From Bradyrhizobium canariense (lineage in GTDB: Bacteria > Pseudomonadota > Alphaproteobacteria > Rhizobiales > Xanthobacteraceae): a DNA stretch of 64,000 nt. The position numbers and the translations under genes are program-made. The notes under the pieces were generated by a model. It was given only the letters and a program-made list of their open reading frames with translations, was not told where the DNA came from and made no database searches. Below, in pieces: positions 36,791 through 45,550 of the stretch. Position 1 is the stretch's first letter. Each line of letters begins with the position of its first letter. The stretch lies in the NCBI RefSeq assembly GCF_019402665.1, contig NZ_VSST01000002.1, positions 1-64,000 of the forward strand, given 5' to 3'.

Positions 36791-37780
36791 TCAGGAGGGC
36801 TCGAGGCCGAGCGACCGCGCGCTCTCGATCCAGATCGGCAGCTCGCGCTGATATAGGGCGTTGGTGTCCTTGAAGCCGATCGCGGGTTCGAGCACGAACG
36901 TGTTGAGAACCTCCTTCACCTTCGGATCGTTGTTGGCAGCGACGCAAAGCTCCGCCAAGCGGTCGACGACCGGTTGCGGTGTAGCCTTCGGCACGGCCCA
37001 GCCGGAGAAGCCGCTAACGGTGAAGAATTTCGACGTCGCGCCCTGCTCGGGGAGAGTCTTGATATCGGGGATGGCGTCGACCTTCTTCGAATGCACCGCG
37101 AACACGGTGCCACGGTCGCTCTGCAAAACCGACTGCGCTGCCGTGTAGCTGCCCATGGCCACATCGAGCGTACCTTCCAGCATGCCCGTCCACATCGGGG
37201 CTTCGCCGCGATAGTGGATCGGCTCGATGGCAAGGCCATACTGTTTGTTGAGCTCGTGGACCGTCATATGCGGAGCCGAGCCCGCACTATAGGTGCCGAA
37301 GTTGACCTTGCCGCTCTTGCGCGCGAAGGCGACGAAATCCTCCAACGTCTTGACGCCGGTTTTCGGGTTCGCCACCAGCAGGAGGCCGGCGCCCGGAATG
37401 ACGCTGACGAGCGTCAAATCCTTGTCCATGTCGTAGCCGGGAGTCTTCATCACCACCCGGTTCATGATGTAGGTGGTCGAGATCGAGCACAGGATGGTGT
37501 GGCCGTCGGGCTCCGCGCGGGCGACCTCCGCCGTCCCGATCGCGCCGGCGGCTCCGGGCTTGTTCTCGACGACGACGGTCTTTCCGACCTGCTTGGCAAT
37601 GAATTCACCATAGGCGCGCGCGAGCAGATCGGTCTGTCCGCCGGCGGGATAGCTGCAAATCATGCGGATCTGCCGCGATGGCCACGCAGCCTGCGCCGAG
37701 GCGCCGCGCGAGACGAAAGGCATCGCGAGTGTGGTGGTGCCGGCGGCGATGAAGTGGCGGCGATCGAGTTCTGCGGACAT
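36791..37780 (-). CDS. Bug/TctC-family periplasmic solute-binding protein
   Basis: A 329-aa protein with a twin-arginine-like leader (ELDRRHFIAAG) and the family's opening strand WPSRQIRMICSYPAGGQTD. It also has VVENKPGAAGAIG and VNFGTYSAGSAPHM. Bug proteins bind carboxylates or related small molecules, usually for tripartite tricarboxylate transporters, but no TctA/TctB genes are adjacent. Orphan Bug proteins are very common in Bradyrhizobium. Confidence 0.9.
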   Translation of the reverse strand: MSAELDRRHFIAAGTTTLAMPFVSRGASAQAAWPSRQIRMICSYPAGGQTDLLARAYGEFIAKQVGKTVVVENKPGAAGAIGTAEVARAEPDGHTILCSISTTYIMNRVVMKTPGYDMDKDLTLVSVIPGAGLLLVANPKTGVKTLEDFVAFARKSGKVNFGTYSAGSAPHMTVHELNKQYGLAIEPIHYRGEAPMWTGMLEGTLDVAMGSYTAAQSVLQSDRGTVFAVHSKKVDAIPDIKTLPEQGATSKFFTVSGFSGWAVPKATPQPVVDRLAELCVAANNDPKVKEVLNTFVLEPAIGFKDTNALYQRELPIWIESARSLGLEPS

Positions 37781-37935
37781 GATTCTCTCCCGGGTTGTCG
37801 CCGACGGTACTGCATCGGGTCGCCTCCGCCATGGGTGGCAGGCGAGACAGATTGGCGCATTCGAACGGCCGCGCCGTGCCTATTCGGGCGTCATCCGGAC
37901 AATCGCACTTTTCGCATGACACGCAGCCAGACGAT

Positions 37936-38901
37936 TTAAGTCAGGGCTACCGCAAGCAAGCCGAAGGTGCCGCCGATCAGCACGTTGACGATGCGCTCCT
38001 CCGCGATGCCGCTGGCGCTGCCGGCGAAGGAAGCGGCCAGCGCGATGAAGAAGCAGCGCAGGCCGAAGCCGACGATGTAGCGGGAGAACGCGATCAGCGT
38101 GAGGGTGGCCGCGAGAACCGCGAGCGCATAGCCGACGCGGCTTTGCGGCAGCACCATGCCGGCGAGGAAACCGAGCGGCGCGCCGGCGACGGCGCCGATC
38201 GCCCGCTGTTTCAGCTTGCCGGTCGAAGCGGCGAGATCGCCGACCACGACGCTTGCGGCCGACCACATCACCCATTGGCCCTGCGCGAGATCGAGGATCT
38301 CGACCAGCGCCGCCGCAGCGAACACTGCAAGGGCGGTTGCCGCCGCGGGCACAAACCACTCGGCCGCGGGCGCTCCGAACGAGGTCGCGGCATCGCCGCA
38401 CCGTCGCTGGTCGTAAATCCGGATGGCGCAGACCAGAGCCAGCGCGATCGGAGAGGACACGATGATCATGCCGGCATGGCGCAGGGCTTCCGAGGCGCTC
38501 ACGCCCTCCCGCACCTCGCAGGCGAGATACACGGCGGGGATGAACACCCAATTTCCGAGCGTGCGGAAATGTTCGCCATGGCGTGTCACCGCGACCGCAA
38601 GGAATCCGGCGAGCGCCGTCAGCACTGCGAATAGCGGCTTGATCGGGGCGGCAAGGAAGAGCGCGGCAAAAGTGAGGAGGATGGCAATGTAGTGCCATAC
38701 GATAACCTTCGGCGGCAGGTGCAGCCGTAGCGCCGGAATGAGCAGCGAGACCGCGACCAACCCGAGATTCAGCAGCGCCGTCTCGCGCGCGACGAAATAG
38801 GCGGCGACCATCGGGCCGACGACGATCAGCGCCCGCACCAGCTCGCCGGTCTTGATTTCGCGCGAGAGCAGATCGCGCAGGCCTGCTGCGGAAGGATTCA
38901 C
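37936..38901 (-). CDS. FUSC-like (aromatic acid exporter type) membrane protein
   Basis: About 321 aa from the GTG at 38901; a longer ATG start at 38985 is possible. It has two groups of five or so hydrophobic helices separated by a short polar loop (CAIRIYDQRRCGDAATS). The second group opens at VEILDLAQGQWVMWSAASVVVGD, which resembles the repeated domain of FusC/YccC-type proteins. Such proteins are linked to efflux of fusaric or aromatic acids. The functional call is tentative. Confidence 0.7.
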   Translation of the reverse strand: MNPSAAGLRDLLSREIKTGELVRALIVVGPMVAAYFVARETALLNLGLVAVSLLIPALRLHLPPKVIVWHYIAILLTFAALFLAAPIKPLFAVLTALAGFLAVAVTRHGEHFRTLGNWVFIPAVYLACEVREGVSASEALRHAGMIIVSSPIALALVCAIRIYDQRRCGDAATSFGAPAAEWFVPAAATALAVFAAAALVEILDLAQGQWVMWSAASVVVGDLAASTGKLKQRAIGAVAGAPLGFLAGMVLPQSRVGYALAVLAATLTLIAFSRYIVGFGLRCFFIALAASFAGSASGIAEERIVNVLIGGTFGLLAVALT

Positions 38902-39028
38902 GATGCCACCAGATGGCCGAATGAAAACGGCGGTATCATAGGGTGCAGAATGTCGCCGAGCCAGCGATGGTTGTAGTGGGCCCATCGCCGACCACTTTAT
39001 CCGTCATTCCGGGAGCCGGACGCTCCGG

Positions 39029-39958
39029 TCACCGCTGAATGATCTTCATCCAGACGTCGCCGAGGATTGCAGGCTCCTGCGGCGGCAGATAGCTCAGCCC
39101 CGCCTGCCTGCCGAATTCGGCGATCTTGCCCTCGGCGGCAAGCCCGCTCAGCGCCTTGTTGACGGCGTCGATCAGCGCCGGATCGCTGACCAGCCCGACA
39201 TAGCCGCGATTGGCCCCGATCGGATAGTAGTAGCCGGACGCGGTGAGCGCCGTATCGGGGTGCGCGGCGCGATGGGCGTCGAGGCGGCCGAGGTCGATCA
39301 GCGTCGCGTCATAGTCGCCACGGGCAAGTGCGCCGAGAAGATCATCGCGGCCGGGGACGAGATGCGTGATGTCGTCGATCAGGCGCCCCTTGTCGAAGGT
39401 CATGAGGATCGCATCGCCGAGCGAGCCGCTCTCGATGACCAGGCGCAGGCCGGCGAGGTCGCCGATGTCGCCGATCTTGCGACCCCGCGCCTTGGGTCCG
39501 AGCACGACTGTCATCAGCGAGTAGACATAGGGCTGGCTCGGCGCGAGCACGCCGAGCGCGACGCGGCGGCGTCGGTCGTCGCGGGTGGCGCCGGCAAAAT
39601 CCGGCAAGCGCGCCGTTTTCATGCCGGGCTTGACGAGGGAGTCCGTCGTCAGCGCATAGCCGCCGACGAGCGAGCAGCGCCCGTCGGACAGCAGCGCATT
39701 GGCCTCGAGCTGCGGGCTCGAATCCTCGTCCAGCTTGCTCTCGAACCACTGGATCGTCAGCGGTCGTCCGAGCCGGTCGGCGATCGCCTCCGCCAGCAGC
39801 ACGTCGAAACCCGAGTCCGGCTTGCCCTTGTGGTGCACCGACAGCGGTGGCCGGTCCTCGTCGAGGCAAATCTTGAGCGGATCGTCGGCCGCGCGTGCAG
39901 CCGCGGCCGCCGCCGCGAGGATTGCGGCAATGCTCCAAGCGGCCAGCCAGCGCCTCAT
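39029..39958 (-). CDS. Quinoprotein-associated periplasmic binding protein (MxaJ/XoxJ-like)
   Basis: A 309-aa SBP_bac_3-type protein with an Ala-rich signal peptide (cleavage near ARAADD). It starts ICLDEDRPPLSVHHKGKPD, and YDATLIDLGRLDA and ANRGYVGLVSDPALI lie near the C terminus. It overlaps the upstream cytochrome gene by 4 bp, which itself lies 10 bp from a PQQ alcohol dehydrogenase; this order parallels mxaF-J-G clusters. XoxJ-type proteins are thought to help activate the dehydrogenase. It is distinct from the better XoxJ match at 49842. Confidence 0.85.
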   Translation of the reverse strand: MRRWLAAWSIAAILAAAAAAARAADDPLKICLDEDRPPLSVHHKGKPDSGFDVLLAEAIADRLGRPLTIQWFESKLDEDSSPQLEANALLSDGRCSLVGGYALTTDSLVKPGMKTARLPDFAGATRDDRRRRVALGVLAPSQPYVYSLMTVVLGPKARGRKIGDIGDLAGLRLVIESGSLGDAILMTFDKGRLIDDITHLVPGRDDLLGALARGDYDATLIDLGRLDAHRAAHPDTALTASGYYYPIGANRGYVGLVSDPALIDAVNKALSGLAAEGKIAEFGRQAGLSYLPPQEPAILGDVWMKIIQR

Positions 39959-40311
39959 GGTTTTCTCCGGCTCGAGATGAAGGCCCAGAGATTCCCGATC
40001 TCCTCGTCGCTGAGAATGTCGGCCCAGGGCGGCATCTTGTTGTTCTTGCCGTTCTTCACCGTGGTGACGAAGCGCGTCTTGTCGTCGGGGAAGGCGCGCA
40101 GGTCCGGCGTGATGGTGCCGGGGTTCATCATGTTGGGGCCGTGGCAGTGCGAGCATTTCTCGGCATAAGTCGACTTGCCGTGGTCGATCTGTGCCTGCAC
40201 GGGATTGCCGGTTGAATCATCCGCGGCACGAACGGCCGCCGCAAGCGCGACCGTCAGCACCGCGACGGTGGCGAGGGTCGCCACCGTCTTGTGAGATAGC
40301 TTTCTCAGCAT
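39955..40311 (-). CDS. Small cytochrome c for the adjacent PQQ alcohol dehydrogenase
   Basis: A 118-aa exported class I cytochrome c: leader ending VRAADD, haem site CSHCH (Cys53, Cys56, His57) and axial Met93 in KMPPW. It sits 10 bp after the PQQ dehydrogenase stop and overlaps the following binding-protein gene by 4 bp, so the three form one operon. It is the likely electron acceptor, comparable to the cytochrome c550 of quinoprotein ethanol dehydrogenase systems. Confidence 0.92.
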   Translation of the reverse strand: MLRKLSHKTVATLATVAVLTVALAAAVRAADDSTGNPVQAQIDHGKSTYAEKCSHCHGPNMMNPGTITPDLRAFPDDKTRFVTTVKNGKNNKMPPWADILSDEEIGNLWAFISSRRKP

Positions 40312-40321
40312 CGTGCCGTGG

Positions 40322-41986
40322 TTATTGCTTGACCGCAAAAACCCAAAGCGAGCCGCCGGGCGGCACTTTGGCCAGCCGTTCGTCGCCGGAAAACAGCGAG
40401 TAGACGCCGCCATAGCCGCTCGTCACGGCGACATACTGCACGCCGTCCTGCTGCCAGGTCACCGGTTGCCCCTCGATGCCCGAGCCGGTCTGGAACTGCC
40501 AGAGCTTCTTGCCGGTGTCGGCATCGAAGGCCTCGAACTCGCCGGTCAGCGCGCCCGAGAACACGACGCCGCCCGCGGTCGACAGCACGCCGGAGAAGCG
40601 CGGGATGTCGCTTGGTGCTTCCCACTTCGCCTTGCCGGTCATGGGATCGATCGCCTTCAGATGACCGCGCGGGCCATCACCCCATTCCCAGAGATCGGTG
40701 AGGTCCATGCCGAGATACCATTCACCCTGCTTGAAGGTGGCGGGTTCGGTCTTGTACCTGCCGCCGAAGGCGAGCGTGTTGGCGTAGGCGAGGCCGGTCT
40801 GCGGATTGAACGACATCGGCTCCCAGTTCTTGCCGCCGAGGATCGACGGATAGACTGTCACCTTCTTGCCCTCACGCGCATCCTTCGAGACGTCGGTCTC
40901 GATGGGACGTCCGGTCTTCATGTCGATTCCCGTCGCCCAGTTGACCTTCACGTAAGGATTGGCCGCAAGCAGCTTTCCGTTGGTGCGGTCGAGCACGTAG
41001 AAGAAGCCGTTGCGGTTGGCGTCCATCAACACCTTGGTCGGCTTGCCCTCGACGTTCATGTCGGCGAGGACCATCTCGGCCACGCTGTCATAGTCGAACG
41101 GATTGTTCGGCGAGAACTGGTAGTGCCACTTGATCTTGCCGGTTTTGGGATCCATCGCCAGCACGGAGCAGGTGTAGAGGTTATCGCCCGGGCGTACCGC
41201 AGAGTTGAACGGTCCGGGATTGCCGATACCCCAATAGACCGTGTTGAGCTCGGGATCATAGGAGCCCGTGATCCAGGTCGAGCCGCCGCCGAGCTTCCAG
41301 GTATCGCCCTTCCAGGTGTCGCCGCCGGGCTCGTCCGGGGAGGGGATCGAATGGGTGCGCCACAGGTGCTTGCCCGTTGCCGGATCCCAGCCGTCGATGA
41401 AGCCGCGGGTGCCGAACTCGGCGCCGGAGATGCCGGTGATCACGACGCCGTCGGCGACCAGCGGCGCCACCGTCATCGAATAGCCTTCCTTGATATCGGC
41501 AGCCTTCTGCCGCCACAGCTCCTTGCCGTCCTTGGCGTCGAGCGCGATCACGTTGGCGTCGAGCGTGGTGCGGAACACCTTGCCGTCATAGAGCGCGGCG
41601 CCGCGATTGATGATGCCGCAGCAGACGATGCGCGGCGTTTCGGCAGGATACTCGACCTTGGATTTCCAGATCTGCTTGCCGGTCTTGGCGTCGACCGCCA
41701 TCGTCGCGTTGTGCGACGTCACGTAGATCACGCCCTGGTACACCAGCGGCTGCGATTCCTCGCTGCGATCGTCGTTGAAAGAGTAGTTCCAGACCGGGAC
41801 AAGGTTCTCGACGCTGTCCTTGTTGATCTGGTTCAGCGTCGAGAAACGCTGGAGATTGTAGCCCATTCCGTAATTGAGAACGTTCGATGTATCGGTCGCA
41901 CCCTTGACCAGCTGCTCGCTGGTTTGTGCATTTGCACAAGTCGATGCAAGCATGACGAGGCTCGCGGCCATCGCAAAGCGTTTCAT
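40322..41986 (-). CDS. PQQ-dependent alcohol dehydrogenase, lanthanide type (ExaF/PedH-like)
   Basis: A 554-aa quinoprotein with signal peptide (cleavage near CANAQ). It has the vicinal cysteines Cys122-Cys123 (VCCGIINRG), Glu190 in SGAEFG, Asn256 in GIGNPG, and Asp298-x-Asp300 (PFDYDS), the extra Asp marking lanthanide use. It is shorter than XoxF and closer to ethanol-type enzymes such as ExaF and PedH, which oxidise ethanol and other primary alcohols. It heads an operon with a cytochrome c and an XoxJ-like protein and is divergent from lanmodulin, 342 bp away. Confidence 0.93.
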   Translation of the reverse strand: MKRFAMAASLVMLASTCANAQTSEQLVKGATDTSNVLNYGMGYNLQRFSTLNQINKDSVENLVPVWNYSFNDDRSEESQPLVYQGVIYVTSHNATMAVDAKTGKQIWKSKVEYPAETPRIVCCGIINRGAALYDGKVFRTTLDANVIALDAKDGKELWRQKAADIKEGYSMTVAPLVADGVVITGISGAEFGTRGFIDGWDPATGKHLWRTHSIPSPDEPGGDTWKGDTWKLGGGSTWITGSYDPELNTVYWGIGNPGPFNSAVRPGDNLYTCSVLAMDPKTGKIKWHYQFSPNNPFDYDSVAEMVLADMNVEGKPTKVLMDANRNGFFYVLDRTNGKLLAANPYVKVNWATGIDMKTGRPIETDVSKDAREGKKVTVYPSILGGKNWEPMSFNPQTGLAYANTLAFGGRYKTEPATFKQGEWYLGMDLTDLWEWGDGPRGHLKAIDPMTGKAKWEAPSDIPRFSGVLSTAGGVVFSGALTGEFEAFDADTGKKLWQFQTGSGIEGQPVTWQQDGVQYVAVTSGYGGVYSLFSGDERLAKVPPGGSLWVFAVKQ

Positions 41987-42328
41987 CCGTTCCTCCCAAT
42001 GTGCGCGCCTATTGACGCTGCGGCAGCAACACTCCGCCTGAATGCAAAACGCGTCAATACGAAAGTCGTAGTTGCGACGCCGATCTGGTGGGCGGCCGGA
42101 AGCCGGTCACCTGACGGAGAGCTGACAAGCAACTCTCACTTGTGCGCAGGCGCTGAAGAAATTCCGCGGCATGGAGCAGGGCGCGTGCGCCACGGCAATG
42201 GTCGGGCTGACGGGTTCCGCAAGTTGTACGGGCGTAGCCTGCAATTCGGGGCTTGAACCGAGGCTCGCTTGTGGACTTATGTCGTTTCGATCCGGCTCGA
42301 ATCGGAGCTCTTGGTCTGGGAGGTTTTC
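41987..42328. promoter_or_regulatory. Divergent promoter region between the PQQ alcohol dehydrogenase and lanM
   Basis: A 342-bp gap with no credible gene. It should contain the two divergent promoters and any lanthanide-responsive elements. I see no strong palindrome or terminator. A GGGAGG ribosome site for lanM lies at its right end. Confidence 0.45.
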
Positions 42329-42721
42329 ATGATATCGCGTCGCTCTGTTGCACTTGCGCTCACGATTGCACTGATGTCCGGTCCGGCATGGTCGGCCTCC
42401 GGCAACGCGGTCAAGACGTTCGATACCGACAATGACGGCACGCTCGACCTTGCCGAGGTGAAGAAGGCGGCGACCGCGTTGTTCGCCAAGCTCGATCCCG
42501 ATCATGACGGCACGCTTGACGCCCGCGAGTTGCGCGGACGGTTAACGGCGAAAGAACTCGCCGCCGCCGATCCCGATCGCGACGGGACTCTCACGCTCGA
42601 CGAATATCTCTCCGTGGTGGAGCAGCGCTTCAACGCGGCGAATCCCGACAAGGATGGAACGCTGGATGCCAAGGAGCTGAACTCGCGCGCCGGCCGCGCG
42701 CTGCTGCGCTTGTTGCAGTGA
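42329..42721 (+). CDS. lanM: Lanmodulin, lanthanide-binding EF-hand protein
   Basis: A 130-aa precursor with a signal peptide (cleavage near AWSAS) and four 12-residue EF loops starting at residues 32, 56, 81 and 105. The spacing of 24, 25 and 24 equals that of Methylorubrum extorquens lanmodulin as I recall it. Loops 2-4 carry the diagnostic second-position proline (DPDHDGTLDARE, DPDRDGTLTLDE, NPDKDGTLDAKE). Loop 1, DTDNDGTLDLAE, has Thr there. Loop 4 begins with Asn, as in the Methylorubrum protein. The tail SRAGRALLRLLQ also matches. It binds rare-earth ions tightly in the periplasm. GGGAGG precedes the ATG. It lies between lanthanide dehydrogenase and uptake genes. Confidence 0.93.
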   Translation: MISRRSVALALTIALMSGPAWSASGNAVKTFDTDNDGTLDLAEVKKAATALFAKLDPDHDGTLDARELRGRLTAKELAAADPDRDGTLTLDEYLSVVEQRFNAANPDKDGTLDAKELNSRAGRALLRLLQ

Positions 42722-42966
42722 GCGCCGCGCCGCTTGACTGGGAGCGAAGGCGAGTTGCCCGAGAGAGAAGTTTGCAAGCGCGATGCGACAGTTCGCTGTG
42801 TCGACGGCGCGATTCCCGACTTGCGCTGTGCCTGACGCAGCCCTAGGTTTTGGCCGGCGCGATGTCGCGCTCAATCCCTTGGGAGTCCCCGAATGGCCTG
42901 GAAAGCTCCGAAGATCGTGGAAGTGTCGGTCGGCATGGAAATCAACATGTACGCCTGCGCTTTGCG

Positions 42967-43002
42967 CAAGTAGGACCACAAGTAAGACTGCAAGTAAGAC
43001 TT
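42967..43002 (+). repeat. 12-bp tandem repeat, three units, upstream of the barrel gene
   Basis: The units CAAGTAGGACCA, CAAGTAAGACTG and CAAGTAAGACTT run head to tail. They lie 56-91 bp ahead of the outer-membrane barrel start and 12 bp before a hairpin. They could be slippage products or iterated binding sites; either reading is inference. Confidence 0.75.
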
Positions 43003-43014
43003 GCGACCTGCCGC

Positions 43015-43042
43015 GGCTTCGATGGCAACTACCATCGAAGCC
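43015..43042 (+). other. Perfect hairpin just upstream of the barrel gene start
   Basis: GGCTTCGATGG (43015-43025) and CCATCGAAGCC (43032-43042) form an 11-bp stem with a CAACTA loop, extensible by further pairs. It ends 15 nt before the ATG at 43058, so in the transcript it would crowd or occlude the ribosome-binding region. It could be a translational control element or an operator. Confidence 0.75.
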
Positions 43043-43057
43043 GTGGTAGTGTCGGGG

Positions 43058-43927
43058 ATGCGCGCGAGAGCCCTTACATTCTGGACCATAGCCGCCTGCA
43101 CCGTCGCGCTCGCGCCGGCATGCGTCAGCGCCGAAGAGGGCTTTGATACCGAGCACATCTTCGGCTTCATGATCGGCACCGATGTCGGCAATCCCGGCGA
43201 GCGCGAATTCCAGACCCAGACGACAGGACGATTCGGCAAAGGCGGCGGGACCTATCGCGCCCTGTCGCAGGAGGTCGAGATAGAGATCGTGCCGCTGCCG
43301 AACTTCCGCATCGAGGTCGGCGGCACCGCCACGCTGCACGACATCACCGGCGTCCCCGATATCGGCGACCGCCGCCAGTTCAATTTCCAGGGCGCTTCGC
43401 TTGACCTGCGCTATCGCCTGCTCGATCGCGAGCGCGCGCCATTCGGGTTGACTGTCGCCGCCGAACTCCATGGCGATCGCATCGACGAGACTTCCGGCGC
43501 AAAAGGGCGGATGTACGGTACCGATTTCACGCTCGCCTTCGATCGCGAGCTGATCCCGAACTTCGCCATCGGCGCGCTCAACCTGATCTATCAACCCGAA
43601 TGGGCGCGTTTCGAAATGGCGGGACTGTCCGAAAAGAGTTCGACCATCGGCGCGGCCTTCGCCGGCCTCGTCCGCGTGCGGCCCGATGTGCTGCTCGGCG
43701 GCGAGGTGCGCTACTTCCGGCAGTACGAAGGCATCGGCCTCGGCGAGTTCGCAGGCCAAGCCCTCTTCGTCGGTCCGACTGCTTATTTCCAGCTTTCCGA
43801 TCGCTCGCGCCTGACCATGAGCTGGAGCATGCAGGCCTGGGGCCGTGCGGCCGGATCAGGCGGCAATCTCGACCTCGTCAATTTCGAGCGCCACCAGGCA
43901 AGGCTGGTCTTTGGAGTTAATTTCTAG
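43058..43927 (+). CDS. Outer-membrane beta-barrel protein beside lanmodulin
   Basis: A 289-aa protein with a signal peptide (cleavage near CVSAEE) and alternating amphipathic strands throughout. It ends in LVFGVNF with the C-terminal Phe expected of outer-membrane barrels. No plug domain or TonB box is present, so it is a pore or structural barrel of roughly 12 strands rather than an active transporter. It follows lanM in the same direction, 336 bp away, with the tandem repeat and hairpin between. A link to lanthanide or alcohol passage is plausible from context only. Confidence 0.78.
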   Translation: MRARALTFWTIAACTVALAPACVSAEEGFDTEHIFGFMIGTDVGNPGEREFQTQTTGRFGKGGGTYRALSQEVEIEIVPLPNFRIEVGGTATLHDITGVPDIGDRRQFNFQGASLDLRYRLLDRERAPFGLTVAAELHGDRIDETSGAKGRMYGTDFTLAFDRELIPNFAIGALNLIYQPEWARFEMAGLSEKSSTIGAAFAGLVRVRPDVLLGGEVRYFRQYEGIGLGEFAGQALFVGPTAYFQLSDRSRLTMSWSMQAWGRAAGSGGNLDLVNFERHQARLVFGVNF

Positions 43928-44060
43928 CGCTCGCGCCCCGGTTGCGGGGAGAGGCGATGGGGCAATTCCCGCTCGATTTCGCGTGGCCGGATTGAAACTT
44001 CCGGCTCCTCGGAGCGTAGCCTTTTGTGCTATTCTTCATCGGCTCTGCGAGGATCCCGGC

Positions 44061-44270
44061 ATGAACCCGATCGACCTGGTGGTGACTGTGTGTGCGTTGC
44101 TCTCGCCTGCGACCTGCGAGGAGCAGCATCTGGTGTTCAACTATGCGGGGTCGCCGACGCAATGCGCGATGGCTGCGCCGCCCTATATCGCGCAATGGGT
44201 TGGCGACCATCCGAAGTGGCAAGCGGTGCGGTGGCGCTGCGAATATCCGCACCCGAACGATAAGGCGTGA
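44061..44270 (+). CDS. Small cysteine-containing hypothetical protein
   Basis: A 69-aa product (MNPIDLVVTVCALLSPATCE at the start) with four cysteines and a weak N-terminal hydrophobic stretch, reminiscent of a short alphaproteobacterial family seen widely in rhizobia. It is too short for domain assignment. It is isolated, 134 bp after the barrel gene and just before a dispersed repeat. Confidence 0.6.
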   Translation: MNPIDLVVTVCALLSPATCEEQHLVFNYAGSPTQCAMAAPPYIAQWVGDHPKWQAVRWRCEYPHPNDKA

Positions 44271-44308
44271 AGAGCTGCGCCGCCTTCCCGGTCGCGACTG
44301 GCCTAGGT

Positions 44309-44413
44309 CCTCATCCTGAGGAGCTTGCGAAGCAAGCGTCTCGAAGGATGGCCGCAGGTGACAGACGGGCCTGCATGGTTCGAGACGCGCGTTCCGCGCT
44401 CCTCACCATGAGG
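44309..44413. repeat. Dispersed palindromic repeat (CCTCATCCTGAGG type), copy 1
   Basis: It begins CCTCATCCTGAGGAGC, contains GTCTCGAAGGATGGCCGCA and GGTTCGAGACGC, and ends CTCCTCACCATGAGG. The two ends are imperfect inverted copies. A related copy with the halves in the opposite order is at 51317-51430. Confidence 0.8.
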
Positions 44414-44438
44414 CGAAACGCTCGTAACGCAGCCCGCG

Positions 44439-44792
44439 TTATTTGCTGCAGTCCTTCAGATCCTTGTCGGCGATCGAGAACACCGCATCCGCCTTGATCT
44501 CGATGTCGCGCACGATGCACTGCCGTGCATTGGGATAGCTGACCCTGGCATCGTAGCGGCCGGGCTCGACGCCGGTGATGCGCAGCCGCTCGTCGTGATC
44601 GACCTCCTTGTCCTTGTCGTTCAAGCACTGGTTCGGCCCCCACTCGGTCTTCCCGGCCGGCGAGAGCTGGAAACCGGAGATCGTCTCCGTCGTCAGATTC
44701 CAGAGCCGGATACCCTTGCCTTTGGCCTGCGCGAGCGCCGCGCCGGGCATCGCAACCAACAGGATGCCGATCGCAATCAGCGTACGCCGCAT
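44439..44792 (-). CDS. Small periplasmic protein of unknown function
   Basis: A 117-aa precursor with a signal peptide (cleavage near ALAQA). The mature part starts GIRLWNLTTETISGFQLSPAG and has three cysteines (NQCLND, RQCIVRD, KDCSK). It looks like a compact beta-rich domain. The ATG at 44792 places the signal peptide correctly. It lies 47 bp after the ABC ATPase gene on the same strand and could be the last gene of that unit. No family name is known to me. Confidence 0.7.
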   Translation of the reverse strand: MRRTLIAIGILLVAMPGAALAQAKGKGIRLWNLTTETISGFQLSPAGKTEWGPNQCLNDKDKEVDHDERLRITGVEPGRYDARVSYPNARQCIVRDIEIKADAVFSIADKDLKDCSK

Positions 44793-44839
44793 GATGACCC
44801 TCCCGCGAAGATGTCGTTGATCCAATTGACCATGAGTTC

Positions 44840-45550
44840 TCATTTCGATTCAAGCTGCAACGCGGCGAGCTCGGCCCTGATCTTGCCGAGCTCGGCCTCG
44901 CTGCGCTCCGCGCGCGGGATGGCAATCGGCACCTCGCGCACGATGCGCGCCGGTCGCGGCGACAGCAAGAACAGGCGGTCGCCGAGCCGGATCGCATCAT
45001 CCAGGCTGTGGGTGACGAGCAACGTCATCACCGGACGGCGCGCCACCAGCGTCGCGATCTCGTCGCGCAAACGGCCGGCGAGTGCGTCGTCGAGCGAGGC
45101 GAGGGGCTCGTCGAGCACGAGCAGGTCAGGCTCCACCGCAAAGGCGCGGGCGAGCGCGACGCGCCGGGCGAGGCCCAGTGACAATTCGCCTGGAAAATGA
45201 CTGCGATGCGCGTCCAGCTCCAGGATCCTGAACAGCTCGGCGAGCTTGGCGTCGGTCACATCGGGTGCCGCAAGCCGTACATTCTGCTCGACCGAGCGCC
45301 ATGGCAGCAGCCGCGGCTCCTGGAAAACCATGCCGATCCGCGCTTCCGGCGGGCGCGAGACGTGCCCCTCGAAATCGCGGTCGAGCCCGAGGATGATGCG
45401 CAGCATCGTGCTCTTGCCGCAGCCGGAGGGACCGATCAGCACGCCGACCTCGCCGGATTGAAGCGCGAATCTGACCGGCGCGAGCACCTCCTGCGTCCCG
45501 CCGGCGGCACTCTTGAAGCTCTTGCCTGTGATATCGACCTCAAGCCGCAC
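44840..45550 (-). CDS. ABC transporter ATP-binding protein, NitT/TauT type, in the quinoprotein cluster
   Basis: A 236-aa ATPase with Walker A GPSGCGKST and Walker B LLVLDEPLASLD with switch His VTHSLDDA. Its signature is atypical: LSLGLARR replaces the usual LSGGQ-type sequence. The start is a GTG at 45550 overlapping the permease by 11 bp. With the permease and binding protein it forms a complete importer, separate from the lut system. Such transporters occur beside quinoprotein relay genes; the ligand is unknown. Confidence 0.88.
   Translation of the reverse strand: MRLEVDITGKSFKSAAGGTQEVLAPVRFALQSGEVGVLIGPSGCGKSTMLRIILGLDRDFEGHVSRPPEARIGMVFQEPRLLPWRSVEQNVRLAAPDVTDAKLAELFRILELDAHRSHFPGELSLGLARRVALARAFAVEPDLLVLDEPLASLDDALAGRLRDEIATLVARRPVMTLLVTHSLDDAIRLGDRLFLLSPRPARIVREVPIAIPRAERSEAELGKIRAELAALQLESK

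Noticed and set aside
40313..42256. A 647-codon plus-strand open frame opposite the PQQ alcohol dehydrogenase
   Set aside because: It is a shadow of the dehydrogenase and cytochrome genes; the protein sequence resembles no family.
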